DNA of 64,000 nucleotides from Planctomycetota bacterium (lineage in GTDB: Bacteria; Planctomycetota; Planctomycetia; Pirellulales; Pirellulaceae). Positions 9,063 to 17,278 of the stretch are shown here, piece after piece. Below the pieces are notes generated by a model, which saw nothing but the letters and a program-made list of their open reading frames with translations, searched no databases and was not told the DNA's origin. Every line of letters starts with the position of its first letter. The stretch's first letter is position 1. The translations under genes and the position numbers were made by a program. The DNA lies in NCBI GenBank assembly GCA_014381825.1, contig JACNKX010000154.1, positions 1 through 64,000 on the forward strand. Direction: 5' to 3'.

Positions 9063-9326
9063 ATGTTTGGCATGTTTCGGCGAGAAGAGCGGCTGGGAAC
9101 GGGCGAGGTTCTGAAGCGATTGATGCAGATTCTCTCGCAGCAAGAGACCAGTAAATTCTGTGCTCATTGCGACAAACAGGTCCTGGCACTGAGGCCCGGC
9201 ACCAGTCGGGCGCGTCAATTGTTATTGACCGTTGTAACCTTGGGCCTATGGTCCATCGTCTGGATCGTCGATGCCATCCGGCGACCCGGTTGGCGATGCT
9301 GCGAGTGTGATCACCAGTTGAAATGA
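9063..9326 (+). CDS. Small zinc-ribbon membrane protein
   Basis: An 87 aa protein starting 8 nt after the GH3 stop. It has two CxxC pairs, FCAHCDK (about 33-39) and CCECDHQ near the C-terminus, separated by one hydrophobic segment (LLLTVVTLGLWSIVWIV, about 54-70). This suggests a zinc knuckle or ribbon split by a membrane helix. The ATG at 9063 is chosen because the longer frame overlaps the GH3 gene far upstream; GGAG lies about 13 nt before it, a little distant. It may anchor the pathway to the membrane, but it could also be an unrelated small gene at the operon end. No function is claimed. Confidence 0.6.
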   Translation: MFGMFRREERLGTGEVLKRLMQILSQQETSKFCAHCDKQVLALRPGTSRARQLLLTVVTLGLWSIVWIVDAIRRPGWRCCECDHQLK

Positions 9327-9377
9327 ACTGGTTTGTGCACGACGAACAAGTCGCTTGAAGCCAACATTTTCGCCGAC

Positions 9378-10424
9378 TCACGCGTGGCGAACCAACGCGT
9401 CTCCGTATCCGAATATTGCCGGTTGGCCGCCGGTGTGCCAAAACAGCACCTTCCCGGAAATCTGGCCGTACTCGGCTAAATGAAACAGACCGGCCATTGC
9501 TTTGGCCGTGTAGACCGGATCCAGAAGCAGCCCTTCGCATTGGGCCGTTAACTGCAACGCGTTGACGGTGGCGTCGTTAAGCCGACCGTAGCCGGGAGCT
9601 AACGAAACATCTGTCAGGCCGATGTCTGCTGGCGTGACGCCCGGATCGAGATCAAGCATGCTCGTCAACTTCTCAATATGTCCGGCGACGCGCAGTTGCT
9701 GCGACTGCGCATCGCGGCGCGGGCAGACTCCGGTAACACCGATTTGACTGCCATGCGCCCGCAATCCGAACAGGATCCCGGCGTGAGTGGAACCGCTACC
9801 GGATGTGACCACTAGGTGATCCATTCGAAGTGATTGTTGATCGAGCTGAGACAGCAACTCAGTTGCAGCATCGATGTATCCCAGCGCGCCCAACGGTTCG
9901 TGTGTCGGACCAAGCGGGATGATATAGGGACGCGAGCCTTGCTGTCGAAGTTGCTTTGCGATCTCGTCGAGCCGTGCGTCGGCTCCCGACTCGTCCTCGC
10001 CAGCCGGATAGGAATGGACCGTCGCACCCAGAAGCTGGCTAAGTAACACGTTGCCTGAGGTTCGATGCAGCGCATCTACGTCGGGGACTCGCTCCTCCAA
10101 CTGGATATGGCATTTCATCCCGACGCGCGCGGCCGCGGCGGCAGCCGCGCGGACGAAGTTGGATTGAACCGCGCCAGTTATGAGAATCGTATCGGCTTGC
10201 TCGTGGATGGCCTGGCCGAAGTAGTATTCCAACTGGCGCACCTTGTTGCCGCCAAGTCCTAATCCCGTACAGTCATCGCGTTTGACGAAAAGCGAAACGC
10301 CATCCAAGTGTTTGGACAATCGCTCCATCGGTTCGAGCGGCGTTGGCAGGTGAGCAAGTCGGCAACGCGGGAATGTTGCAAGTCGTTCGAGGACACGACG
10401 ATTATCGGTTTCGGTTCCACTCAT
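9378..10424 (-). CDS. D-cysteine desulfhydrase / ACC deaminase-type PLP enzyme
   Basis: A 348 aa cytoplasmic PLP enzyme (fold type II, tryptophan synthase beta-like). D-cysteine desulfhydrase converts D-cysteine to pyruvate, sulfide and ammonia; ACC deaminase opens 1-aminocyclopropane-1-carboxylate. The Schiff-base lysine is K61 in GLGGNKVRQLEY, followed by the expected GAVQSNF; the phosphate-binding loop is SGSGSTHAG. The C-terminal GQPAIFGY agrees with the family. Transcribed divergently from the permease at 10582, with 157 bp between the starts; it may process an amino acid imported by that permease. I cannot separate the two activities by eye; D-cysteine desulfhydrase is somewhat more likely. 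Confidence 0.85.
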   Translation of the reverse strand: MSGTETDNRRVLERLATFPRCRLAHLPTPLEPMERLSKHLDGVSLFVKRDDCTGLGLGGNKVRQLEYYFGQAIHEQADTILITGAVQSNFVRAAAAAAARVGMKCHIQLEERVPDVDALHRTSGNVLLSQLLGATVHSYPAGEDESGADARLDEIAKQLRQQGSRPYIIPLGPTHEPLGALGYIDAATELLSQLDQQSLRMDHLVVTSGSGSTHAGILFGLRAHGSQIGVTGVCPRRDAQSQQLRVAGHIEKLTSMLDLDPGVTPADIGLTDVSLAPGYGRLNDATVNALQLTAQCEGLLLDPVYTAKAMAGLFHLAEYGQISGKVLFWHTGGQPAIFGYGDALVRHA

Positions 10425-10581
10425 CGCCTCAACTTACCAGTCACATGCCCGAATCCCAAACGTACCTGGATTCGCCAGAATTCAGTAGTGCACATTCGGT
10501 TGCGTTCAACTGCCATAGCGTCCACAATCACGCGTTCGCCGACCGTCCATTAAAATCGCCGATCGCAACGGGAGATTCCGT
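10425..10581. promoter_or_regulatory. Divergent intergenic region, PLP enzyme / permease
   Basis: This 157-bp region must hold the promoters of both the PLP enzyme (minus) and the amino acid permease (plus). GGAG at 10571-10574 is a well-placed ribosome binding site 7 nt before the permease TTG start. No operator palindrome or convincing -35/-10 pair was recognised. Confidence 0.45.
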
Positions 10582-12096
10582 TTGGCAACACTCGACATAA
10601 ATGGCAACGCGCCTTCGTCGCCTGAACGATCTCACTCGCTTGTTCGGGCGCTGGGACCACGGATAGCAACCGCCGTTGTCGTTGGGAATGTGATCGGCTC
10701 GGGGATCTTTCTCAAGCCTGGGAACATTGCCGGCGAGTCGGGTCAGTTTGGCGTCATCATCTCGGTCTGGGTCTTTGGTGGACTGCTTTGCATCTTAGGC
10801 GGTTTGTGCTTTGCCGAATTGGCCGCGATGTATCCTCAAGCAGGTGGGCTCTACGTTTATTTGCGCGAAGCGTACGGTCGACCGGTTGCGTTCTTGTTTG
10901 GTTGGACCGAGGTCTTTTTTGGCAAACCCGCATCGATCGGTGCGTTAAGTGTCGCATTCGTGGGATCATTCAGCCTCGCCTTAGGCGGGGCTCTGTCGCC
11001 AACCGTTCAAGTGCTGCTGGCGATTGGGTTGATCGTGGCGATGGCTTGGGTGAACATCGTCGGCGTACTTTGGGGCGGGCGACTGCAGATGGTGGTGACG
11101 GTCGTCAAAGCTGTCTTTCTGGCGATGGTCGCGATCTTCCCATTTATTCTGATTCCGTATGTTAGCGACACGATCGACATCACTAACTACTCAACGACCG
11201 TTGCTCCTCGGCAAACGGGCTTAGCGGCACAGATTGGTGTCGTCTTACTCGCCGTCATGTGGGCTTACAACGGCTGGCACGGCGTCACGCCGCTCGCCGA
11301 GGAAGTACGCGATCCGCACCGCAATATCCCACTGGCGTTATTCTTTGGAATTGGCATTTTGATTGCGCTGTATCTCGCCGCGAACTTCGCCTATCACGGC
11401 GTGCTCTCAATGTCGGAAATGCAAGCAGCTGGAGATCACGCGGCCGAGGAAATGTTGAAGATGCTGTTCGGGCAGGGCGGATTAGCTGCCATGTCTGCCG
11501 TGATCATGTGCAGCACTTTTGGTGCGATCAACACGAATCTGTTGCAGGCACCTCGAATCACGTTTGCGATGGGCCGCGACAGCGTGTTCTTTCGTTCGCT
11601 TGGTAGTGTTCACGCGACGTTTCGCACTCCCACGATGGCCATCGTCGTCATGGCAGCGATGTCGATCGCGTTGGTTCTCTCGGTAGCAGTTGCTAAACGC
11701 ATGGTCATGAGTGAAGACACTGTTCCGGTCGCTGCAGTAACGGACTCCGCAGACACTACGCCGCCACCTCAACAGCTAGTGCCGCTTGTGCTCGCAAGCC
11801 TACGCAACGACTCGATCTTCGGCTTGTTGACGAACTTCGTGATCTTCTCGGCCAGCATCTTCTATATGCTTGGCGTGTTGGCCGTGATTGTCCTCCGATT
11901 TCGACAGCCGGATCGCGAGCGACCGTACAGGACGTGGGGCTATCCTATTGTGCCGGCGCTGTTCTTAGTCGTGTACGTTTGGTTCATGATGCAAATCTAT
12001 CAGAGCAACCCCCTCGAATCGCGGACCGGACTCGCATTCATCGCGTTGGGCGTACCGGTCTTTTTCGCCTATCGATATTGTGCGCGAAAGCGTTAG
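10582..12096 (+). CDS. APC-family amino acid permease
   Basis: A 504 aa inner-membrane amino acid/polyamine transporter of the APC superfamily with about 12-13 hydrophobic segments. The first helix carries the typical VVVGNVIGSGIFLKPG motif, where unwound TM1 binds the substrate backbone; WAYNGWHGVTPLAEEVRDP matches the TM6 region and loop of LAT-type members. A hydrophilic loop at about residues 375-400 (SEDTVPVAAVTDSADTTPPP) is specific to this protein. Translation apparently starts at TTG 10582, since GGAG lies 7 nt upstream and no in-frame ATG precedes TM1. The stop overlaps the convergent cytochrome gene stop by 4 nt. Probably imports a neutral amino acid for the adjacent PLP enzyme. Confidence 0.88.
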   Translation: MATLDINGNAPSSPERSHSLVRALGPRIATAVVVGNVIGSGIFLKPGNIAGESGQFGVIISVWVFGGLLCILGGLCFAELAAMYPQAGGLYVYLREAYGRPVAFLFGWTEVFFGKPASIGALSVAFVGSFSLALGGALSPTVQVLLAIGLIVAMAWVNIVGVLWGGRLQMVVTVVKAVFLAMVAIFPFILIPYVSDTIDITNYSTTVAPRQTGLAAQIGVVLLAVMWAYNGWHGVTPLAEEVRDPHRNIPLALFFGIGILIALYLAANFAYHGVLSMSEMQAAGDHAAEEMLKMLFGQGGLAAMSAVIMCSTFGAINTNLLQAPRITFAMGRDSVFFRSLGSVHATFRTPTMAIVVMAAMSIALVLSVAVAKRMVMSEDTVPVAAVTDSADTTPPPQQLVPLVLASLRNDSIFGLLTNFVIFSASIFYMLGVLAVIVLRFRQPDRERPYRTWGYPIVPALFLVVYVWFMMQIYQSNPLESRTGLAFIALGVPVFFAYRYCARKR

Positions 12097-15056
12097 TGTT
12101 GAAAGACAAACTCTTTCGAGTTCATCAATGCCCAGGCGACGTCTTCCAGTCCCCGACGGCGGTCACTGATGCTTTCGATATGTTCGACCGCGACTTGGAG
12201 TTCTGTGTTATTTGGCTTGCGGCACAAAGCGGCGAAATAGAAGTCGATGATGATCTCGCGGTCACTGACCCCTGCAGATTGCGGCAGGGGTGGACGCGAA
12301 TAAGCCGTAGGCAAGTCATACTTCGTTGCGAGGTAAGTTCCAACACTGCTCAATTGTTCGTCGCTCAGCTTGCGGTCATACACCAACAGTTCGGAGATTT
12401 CCCCACTCCAACTCTGATCTTCGGGTGGAATGTCTTCGCGGCTGCCGATCGTGAATCCGGGGCTGCCTTGATCGACGCCCACACCGCCCGGTTGCGATGT
12501 CGGCAACGTCGATCCATTAACACGAACTTGCAGCTTGTCGCCGGTGCCGGACGAGATGAAGCTGGTCACAAACGGCCGGTGAAGTTTCTTCAGTTGTTCG
12601 ACTGGCGCGGTCGTGTTGCCTGCTCCGTTGACGCCATCTGAGTAGAGGTAGTAACTGCCGCCGATCTGAACGTGCTGTGCGGTGAACACCGAAGATCCAT
12701 TTTGCCGAGCCCGACCGAACGTAAGTAATGCTCCGCCTCGATCATCGGCGAGTCGTCCGACCACAAAGATTGTTCTTGCGGAACCCCCAGGCAGCAACGC
12801 ACTTTCTGCGTTGTGTAACAGATCGTTCACGCCATCGAAACGAATCGCTGGTAATCCACCGATCGAACTCGATACGTAGGAAGGTCGATGCTCGGAATTG
12901 GCTTGCGAGGCGCTCAATGCGATTTCGCACTGATTCTCCCAGCGTAGAACGGATTCCAAGTCTCCTGCGAGAACTCCGTTGGCATTAATCGCGCCTTCAT
13001 TCGCCTTGAACCATGCCACGATCCCATCTTGATGTGGTTGTCCCGCACTTGCGATTCTTGCCGGCAAATCAGAAAGTGATCGAGCCAAGCGACCTCGACT
13101 GTCGCGCAATTTTCGAGGAATCAGCGGACCGTTGATCAACTGCAACGTCTGCGAGAGCTTCGAATCGTCGCTTCGTTCACATTCGCAGACGGTGTTACGC
13201 GATGGTTGGCCAAAGACGCTTAAGAACTCGTTGCCGAACTCTGGACTGGGCAGACTTGTCGCTCTTGTATCGACCGGCAGATTTGCGAATCGTTCTGGCG
13301 CGTCCGTTGTTTGGCAAATGGCATCGAACAGTTGCTCGGCACCGAGCGGACGGGCGTAGGCATGAGAGAAGTATTTGCGGTCCTGTTCGTTGGAAGCGTT
13401 CGTCTTGCTGCTCAGCTGATAAACCTGTGAGTTCAGAATCGAGCGTATCAATTGCTTCTGATCATAGCCGCTGTTAATAAACGCGTCGGCAAGCGCATCT
13501 AGCAACTCGGGATGCGCGGCAGGATTATCCGCGCGAAAATCGTCCACCGGATCGACGATGCCGCGTCCCAACAGGTGCGCCCAAATCCGGTTCACGGCAA
13601 CGCGAGCGAAGAACGGATTATCGGGTGAGGTGAGCCAATCGGCGAACAACTCGCGTCGATCTTCTCCCGCAGCGACCTCAACGTCGCCTTCCAGTGGCAA
13701 CCACGGCTTTAACTGCTTGCCCGTGCGAGGTTGAGTGGCTTCGCTGCTTCGATCAAGCCAAACGAACACGTCGTCGCCCGTGCCAACCGGCTTCCGTTGC
13801 ACGCGACTGAAGAAGGCACCGATCCCGTAATAGTTGTCTTGAGACCATTGATCGAACGGATGGTTGTGGCATCGCGCACACTGAATTCGGATGCCAAGAA
13901 ACAATTGCGACACCGATTCTGCACAGTCGTTTGGATCGGCGATCGCGCGATAGAAACTGGCCGGCGGATTCGAGAAGGTGCTGCCGCGAGCGGTCAACAA
14001 CTCGGTGGCAATGCGATCGTACGGTCGGTTCTCGCGCACCGCTCGCACCATCCACCGATGGAACTTGTGTACTCCGCTCGTGCTCAGCTTGCTTGACTTG
14101 ACTCGTAACAAGTCGCTCCATTTTTGCGCCCAGAACTCAGCATATTCCTCTCGTTCTAAGAGCCGGTCGATGAGTTTCCGGCGTTTCCCCTCGTCATCGT
14201 CGGCGAGAAACGATTCGGTTTCAGTTCGTGTCGGCAGAATTCCGACGACATCAAGATAGACTCGCCGAATGAATTCGCTGTGAGTACAGCTGGCCGAAGG
14301 TTGAATCTGTAACCTTTGCAGTCGTGCGAACACTTGGCGATCAACCAAATTGTTCTCCAGTGGTGGGTTCCACTCGAATCCTTCGATCGGTTTAAGAAAC
14401 CGCAGGTCGGTCGTGTCGATGTAATCCAGATAGCGAGCCATGATCCGCGTTTCACCACGAGCCAGACCCTTGACCAGGCCATCGCCGTCGACCGTTGCAA
14501 CCTGATCTTCAGACGTCGTGAAGACGGTCAGCGCCGTCACATCGCGGATGGTCCTATCGGCGAAGAATGCAACCACCTTGAGCTGCTGCTCATAAACAGG
14601 CCAGGTCAGCTCGCCAGATGGCGGTTGAAGCTCGATGCGAACACAACGTGGCGTTTCGCTCGGATCGTCGGGGCACTGGGCCGCGATCCAATCGTGGAGG
14701 ATGCTGTAAGCAAGATCGTCCTTCTGCAACTGCTTGCCGCCACCGTGCGCGACTTGCATTGTTGGTTTGAGTAAGATCAGACTGTTCGCCGGTTCCAGCC
14801 AATCGATTCTTCGCCCGGTCGTCTCGCGGAGGAGTGTTAAGCGATCTAGTTCTGCGTCGAAGCCTCGGAGCGAAAGGCGAAAGCCGCCTTTGCCATTGGG
14901 TGAGCCATGACACGCGCCGCCGCTGCAACCTTGCTTCGACAACGCCGGAAGCACATCGTACTGAAACGAGATGTCGCGATCTTCTCCGGCGACGACTTGG
15001 CTCGCCGAGATTAGCAGCGTGGCGAAGATGACGATGGTCTTGTGTCTTCGACTCAC
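12093..15056 (-). CDS. DUF1549/DUF1553 cytochrome with LamG-like insert
   Basis: A 987 aa exported planctomycete protein. Order: signal peptide (1-24), heme-binding-like motif CSGGACHG (C44, C49, H50, a CX4CH spacing instead of CxxCH), an Ig-like BIG2 segment (about 155-210, DVTALTVFTTSEDQ), DUF1549 with CARCHNHPFD as a second CxxCH, DUF1553 (NRIWAHLLGRGIV), and a concanavalin/LamG-like domain (about 660-905, GLPAIRFDGVND and FTIGSRED). The conserved DUF1553 tail then resumes (ALCRKPNNTE, ALMNSKEFVF). The LamG-like domain is thus inserted into DUF1553. It is the second gene of a pair: its ATG overlaps the stop of the DUF1501 gene by 4 nt. These pairs are usually thought to act in the periplasm on polysaccharides, but no reaction is established. 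Confidence 0.92.
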   Translation of the reverse strand: MSRRHKTIVIFATLLISASQVVAGEDRDISFQYDVLPALSKQGCSGGACHGSPNGKGGFRLSLRGFDAELDRLTLLRETTGRRIDWLEPANSLILLKPTMQVAHGGGKQLQKDDLAYSILHDWIAAQCPDDPSETPRCVRIELQPPSGELTWPVYEQQLKVVAFFADRTIRDVTALTVFTTSEDQVATVDGDGLVKGLARGETRIMARYLDYIDTTDLRFLKPIEGFEWNPPLENNLVDRQVFARLQRLQIQPSASCTHSEFIRRVYLDVVGILPTRTETESFLADDDEGKRRKLIDRLLEREEYAEFWAQKWSDLLRVKSSKLSTSGVHKFHRWMVRAVRENRPYDRIATELLTARGSTFSNPPASFYRAIADPNDCAESVSQLFLGIRIQCARCHNHPFDQWSQDNYYGIGAFFSRVQRKPVGTGDDVFVWLDRSSEATQPRTGKQLKPWLPLEGDVEVAAGEDRRELFADWLTSPDNPFFARVAVNRIWAHLLGRGIVDPVDDFRADNPAAHPELLDALADAFINSGYDQKQLIRSILNSQVYQLSSKTNASNEQDRKYFSHAYARPLGAEQLFDAICQTTDAPERFANLPVDTRATSLPSPEFGNEFLSVFGQPSRNTVCECERSDDSKLSQTLQLINGPLIPRKLRDSRGRLARSLSDLPARIASAGQPHQDGIVAWFKANEGAINANGVLAGDLESVLRWENQCEIALSASQANSEHRPSYVSSSIGGLPAIRFDGVNDLLHNAESALLPGGSARTIFVVGRLADDRGGALLTFGRARQNGSSVFTAQHVQIGGSYYLYSDGVNGAGNTTAPVEQLKKLHRPFVTSFISSGTGDKLQVRVNGSTLPTSQPGGVGVDQGSPGFTIGSREDIPPEDQSWSGEISELLVYDRKLSDEQLSSVGTYLATKYDLPTAYSRPPLPQSAGVSDREIIIDFYFAALCRKPNNTELQVAVEHIESISDRRRGLEDVAWALMNSKEFVFQH

Positions 15057-17179
15057 ACTTTCACCTTCGCATTGCGAGGCTTCCCGGCAAAATCCAGCTG
15101 GACGTTGGCGATGCGAACACGTGAGAGTGGCGAAGTACCGGGCACAATCTCCAACACGCCCTCCGACTTCTTTTCGACGATCACGGCGATTCCCATTCCA
15201 ATCCCAAAGGAAAAATTCCCGCCGGGGCTGGCATTGATAAACTCTTTTGACAGTTCAAACGTCTCGAATATCTTGTCGTCTGTGCTGAACTTGGGCGATA
15301 CATCGCTTGTTGCCAACGGCTTTCGGTTCGAGGCGTTCTTGGTTGCCTCCGTGAACTCGAACATCTCCAACCGACAGGCAAAGTGCTTTTGAAACCAACC
15401 GTCGAACTCCTCTTGCGAAGATGCTTCGCCTCGTAGTTGAACTCGCAGAGTGTAAGTTCCCGCGAATGGACTTCGGACTTCTTGGGCAAGTACGGCCATC
15501 TCGCCTTGCTTGATCGAGACAGCCAAATCGTTCGCGCCCGCGTGTAATCCAATGGCTGCTTGTTCTGCCACAACCGTCGTGCCAAACGCCAGCGGCGAGC
15601 CATCGACGGAAAGAGGCGTTGCTCGCCAACCCTTTGGACGCGACGGCGCGTCGAGCGGTTTCAGCGGCTCGTCGCTCGAGAAATCTGCCTGCATCAAAGT
15701 GATGCTTGGATCGAACGGCGGGACTCGCGAGACGTCCCCCGTACTGGCAATGAGCTTGTCCGTCGCTGCTTCCGTACCGAGCAACTTGAACAGCGGCTTG
15801 CCTCCAGTTAGCCGATGCTCGCGACCTTCGCGATCGGTGAAAGCAGACTGGTAATCGATGCCAAGCAAATGGAATATCGTTCCGGTCAAATCGCCAGGCT
15901 GGACGCGATCTTCGACCGGATGACCGCCGTGCGCGTCGCTTTTACCATATACCTGTCCGCCGCTGATCCCAGCTCCTGCCAGCGCACAACTGAAAACCGG
16001 CCCCCAGTGATCGCGGCCTCCTTTGGCATTAATCTTTGGTGTCCGACCGAATTCTCCAATCGCAACGACCAGCGTCTCGTCGAGCAGTCCGCGCTGTTCG
16101 AGATCTTCGATCAGCGCCGTGAATCCGACGTCGAACGTTGGGCAGAGTACATCTTCGACCCGATCGGCGTTTTGCGCGTGTGTATCCCAAAGTGGATTGT
16201 CAACTGCGTTATCTCCCGGTTCACGAGGCCACTGCACATGCACCAGCCGCACGCCTGCCTCGACAAGCCGTCGCGCCATCAACACGCATTGTCCCCATCG
16301 GTTGTTGCCATAACGCTCGCGAACCTGTGCAGATTCCCTCTCGATCGCAAAGGCCTCTTGCGCCTTTCCGGAAGTCAGCAAGTCGAAGGCTTGCTGCTGA
16401 AATTTATCGAAGAGTTGAACATCTGGACCGCGTCGCGCCGCATCAAACGGTCGCTCGACCTTGGCGAGCAGCTTCTGGCGTGCAAGCAGTTCGGCGGGAA
16501 GTTGCTCCGCCATGGACAGGCCGTCGACTTGATAGTCCGGTTGCGACGGATCTCCCACGAAACGATCGGGGTCCCACTCGCTGCCCATAAAACCACCGGA
16601 CTGTCCTGCAGGAGTGACGTTCTCATTCAATCGCATGACGTCAGGGATCCAGACCGTCGACAGTGGCGGTAGGATCTCGCTTGGCTTGTATCGCTTGATG
16701 ATCGAACCGAAGTACGGCCAGTCGGTCGGTTGGATCGTTCTCGGATTTGGCCCCACGTATTTGTATCCGGTCAGCACCCAATGGCTGCTTGACGAGTGTG
16801 TGTTGTCGTCCGTCGCCATCGACCGCACCACCGCCAACTTGTCCGCCATCGCGGCCGTGCGCGGGAGCAACTCGCAAAACTGAATGCCAGGAACATTGGT
16901 ACTGATCGGATTGAACGGGCCACGAATGTCGGCCGGTGCATCTGGCTTGGGGTCCAATGTTTCGTGTTGCGGTGGCCCGCCCGCAAGGTAGAGAAAGATC
17001 ACGTTCTTCGCCCGACCAAACGTCTTGTCGGTTGGCGGGATACCAAGTGGAGCACTATCGCGTGCCTGGAGCAAGTTTGGCAACGACAGTCCCATTGCGC
17101 TCAGGCCGCCAATTCGCAATACCTCACGTCGCGACAATCCATCGCATAGCTTCGTTGGTCGGTCATTGAGCGAAAACAT
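15053..17179 (-). CDS. DUF1501 protein with C-terminal beta-rich extension
   Basis: A 708 aa protein with an N-terminal twin-arginine-like signal (LSRREVLRIGGLSAMGLSLP). The DUF1501 core (about 50-490) has an alkaline phosphatase/sulfatase-like layout, with LAGGPPQHETLDPKPDAP at the start, then GEFGRTPKINAKGGRDHWG as the probable metal/active-site region and HLLGIDYQSAFTD at the end. DUF1501 proteins usually stop there at about 430-490 aa. Here about 215 extra residues follow, rich in beta-strand patterns (LAVSIKQGEMAVLAQEV, TYTLRVQLRGEA), which may form a sandwich domain that binds ligand or carbohydrate. It lies upstream of its DUF1549 partner, the reverse of the order in the other pairs of the window. 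Confidence 0.9.
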   Translation of the reverse strand: MFSLNDRPTKLCDGLSRREVLRIGGLSAMGLSLPNLLQARDSAPLGIPPTDKTFGRAKNVIFLYLAGGPPQHETLDPKPDAPADIRGPFNPISTNVPGIQFCELLPRTAAMADKLAVVRSMATDDNTHSSSSHWVLTGYKYVGPNPRTIQPTDWPYFGSIIKRYKPSEILPPLSTVWIPDVMRLNENVTPAGQSGGFMGSEWDPDRFVGDPSQPDYQVDGLSMAEQLPAELLARQKLLAKVERPFDAARRGPDVQLFDKFQQQAFDLLTSGKAQEAFAIERESAQVRERYGNNRWGQCVLMARRLVEAGVRLVHVQWPREPGDNAVDNPLWDTHAQNADRVEDVLCPTFDVGFTALIEDLEQRGLLDETLVVAIGEFGRTPKINAKGGRDHWGPVFSCALAGAGISGGQVYGKSDAHGGHPVEDRVQPGDLTGTIFHLLGIDYQSAFTDREGREHRLTGGKPLFKLLGTEAATDKLIASTGDVSRVPPFDPSITLMQADFSSDEPLKPLDAPSRPKGWRATPLSVDGSPLAFGTTVVAEQAAIGLHAGANDLAVSIKQGEMAVLAQEVRSPFAGTYTLRVQLRGEASSQEEFDGWFQKHFACRLEMFEFTEATKNASNRKPLATSDVSPKFSTDDKIFETFELSKEFINASPGGNFSFGIGMGIAVIVEKKSEGVLEIVPGTSPLSRVRIANVQLDFAGKPRNAKVKV

Positions 17180-17192
17180 AGGATCTCAATCC

Positions 17193-17260
17193 CGTAGCTG
17201 AACTTACAAAAGTTCAGAAGTAGTTGTGAACGAGCTGAATTGTTGCAAACCCAGCTACCG
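17193..17260. repeat. GTAGCTG/CAGCTAC inverted repeat, copy A
   Basis: Imperfect inverted repeat with a left arm starting CGTAGCTGAACTTACAAAAG and a right arm AGCTGAATTGTTGCAAAC followed by CCAGCTACCG, separated by a short spacer. It resembles copy B at 32370-32438. Both lie in a gap between two minus-strand genes. Likely a REP-like dispersed element that can fold in RNA or act as a partial terminator. Confidence 0.7.
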
Positions 17261-17278
17261 TAAGGTCACTCTCACAGA

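Noticed and set aside
15815-16672. 285-codon plus-strand open frame
   Set aside because: Antisense to the DUF1501 gene, whose motifs cover this stretch; product has no family features.
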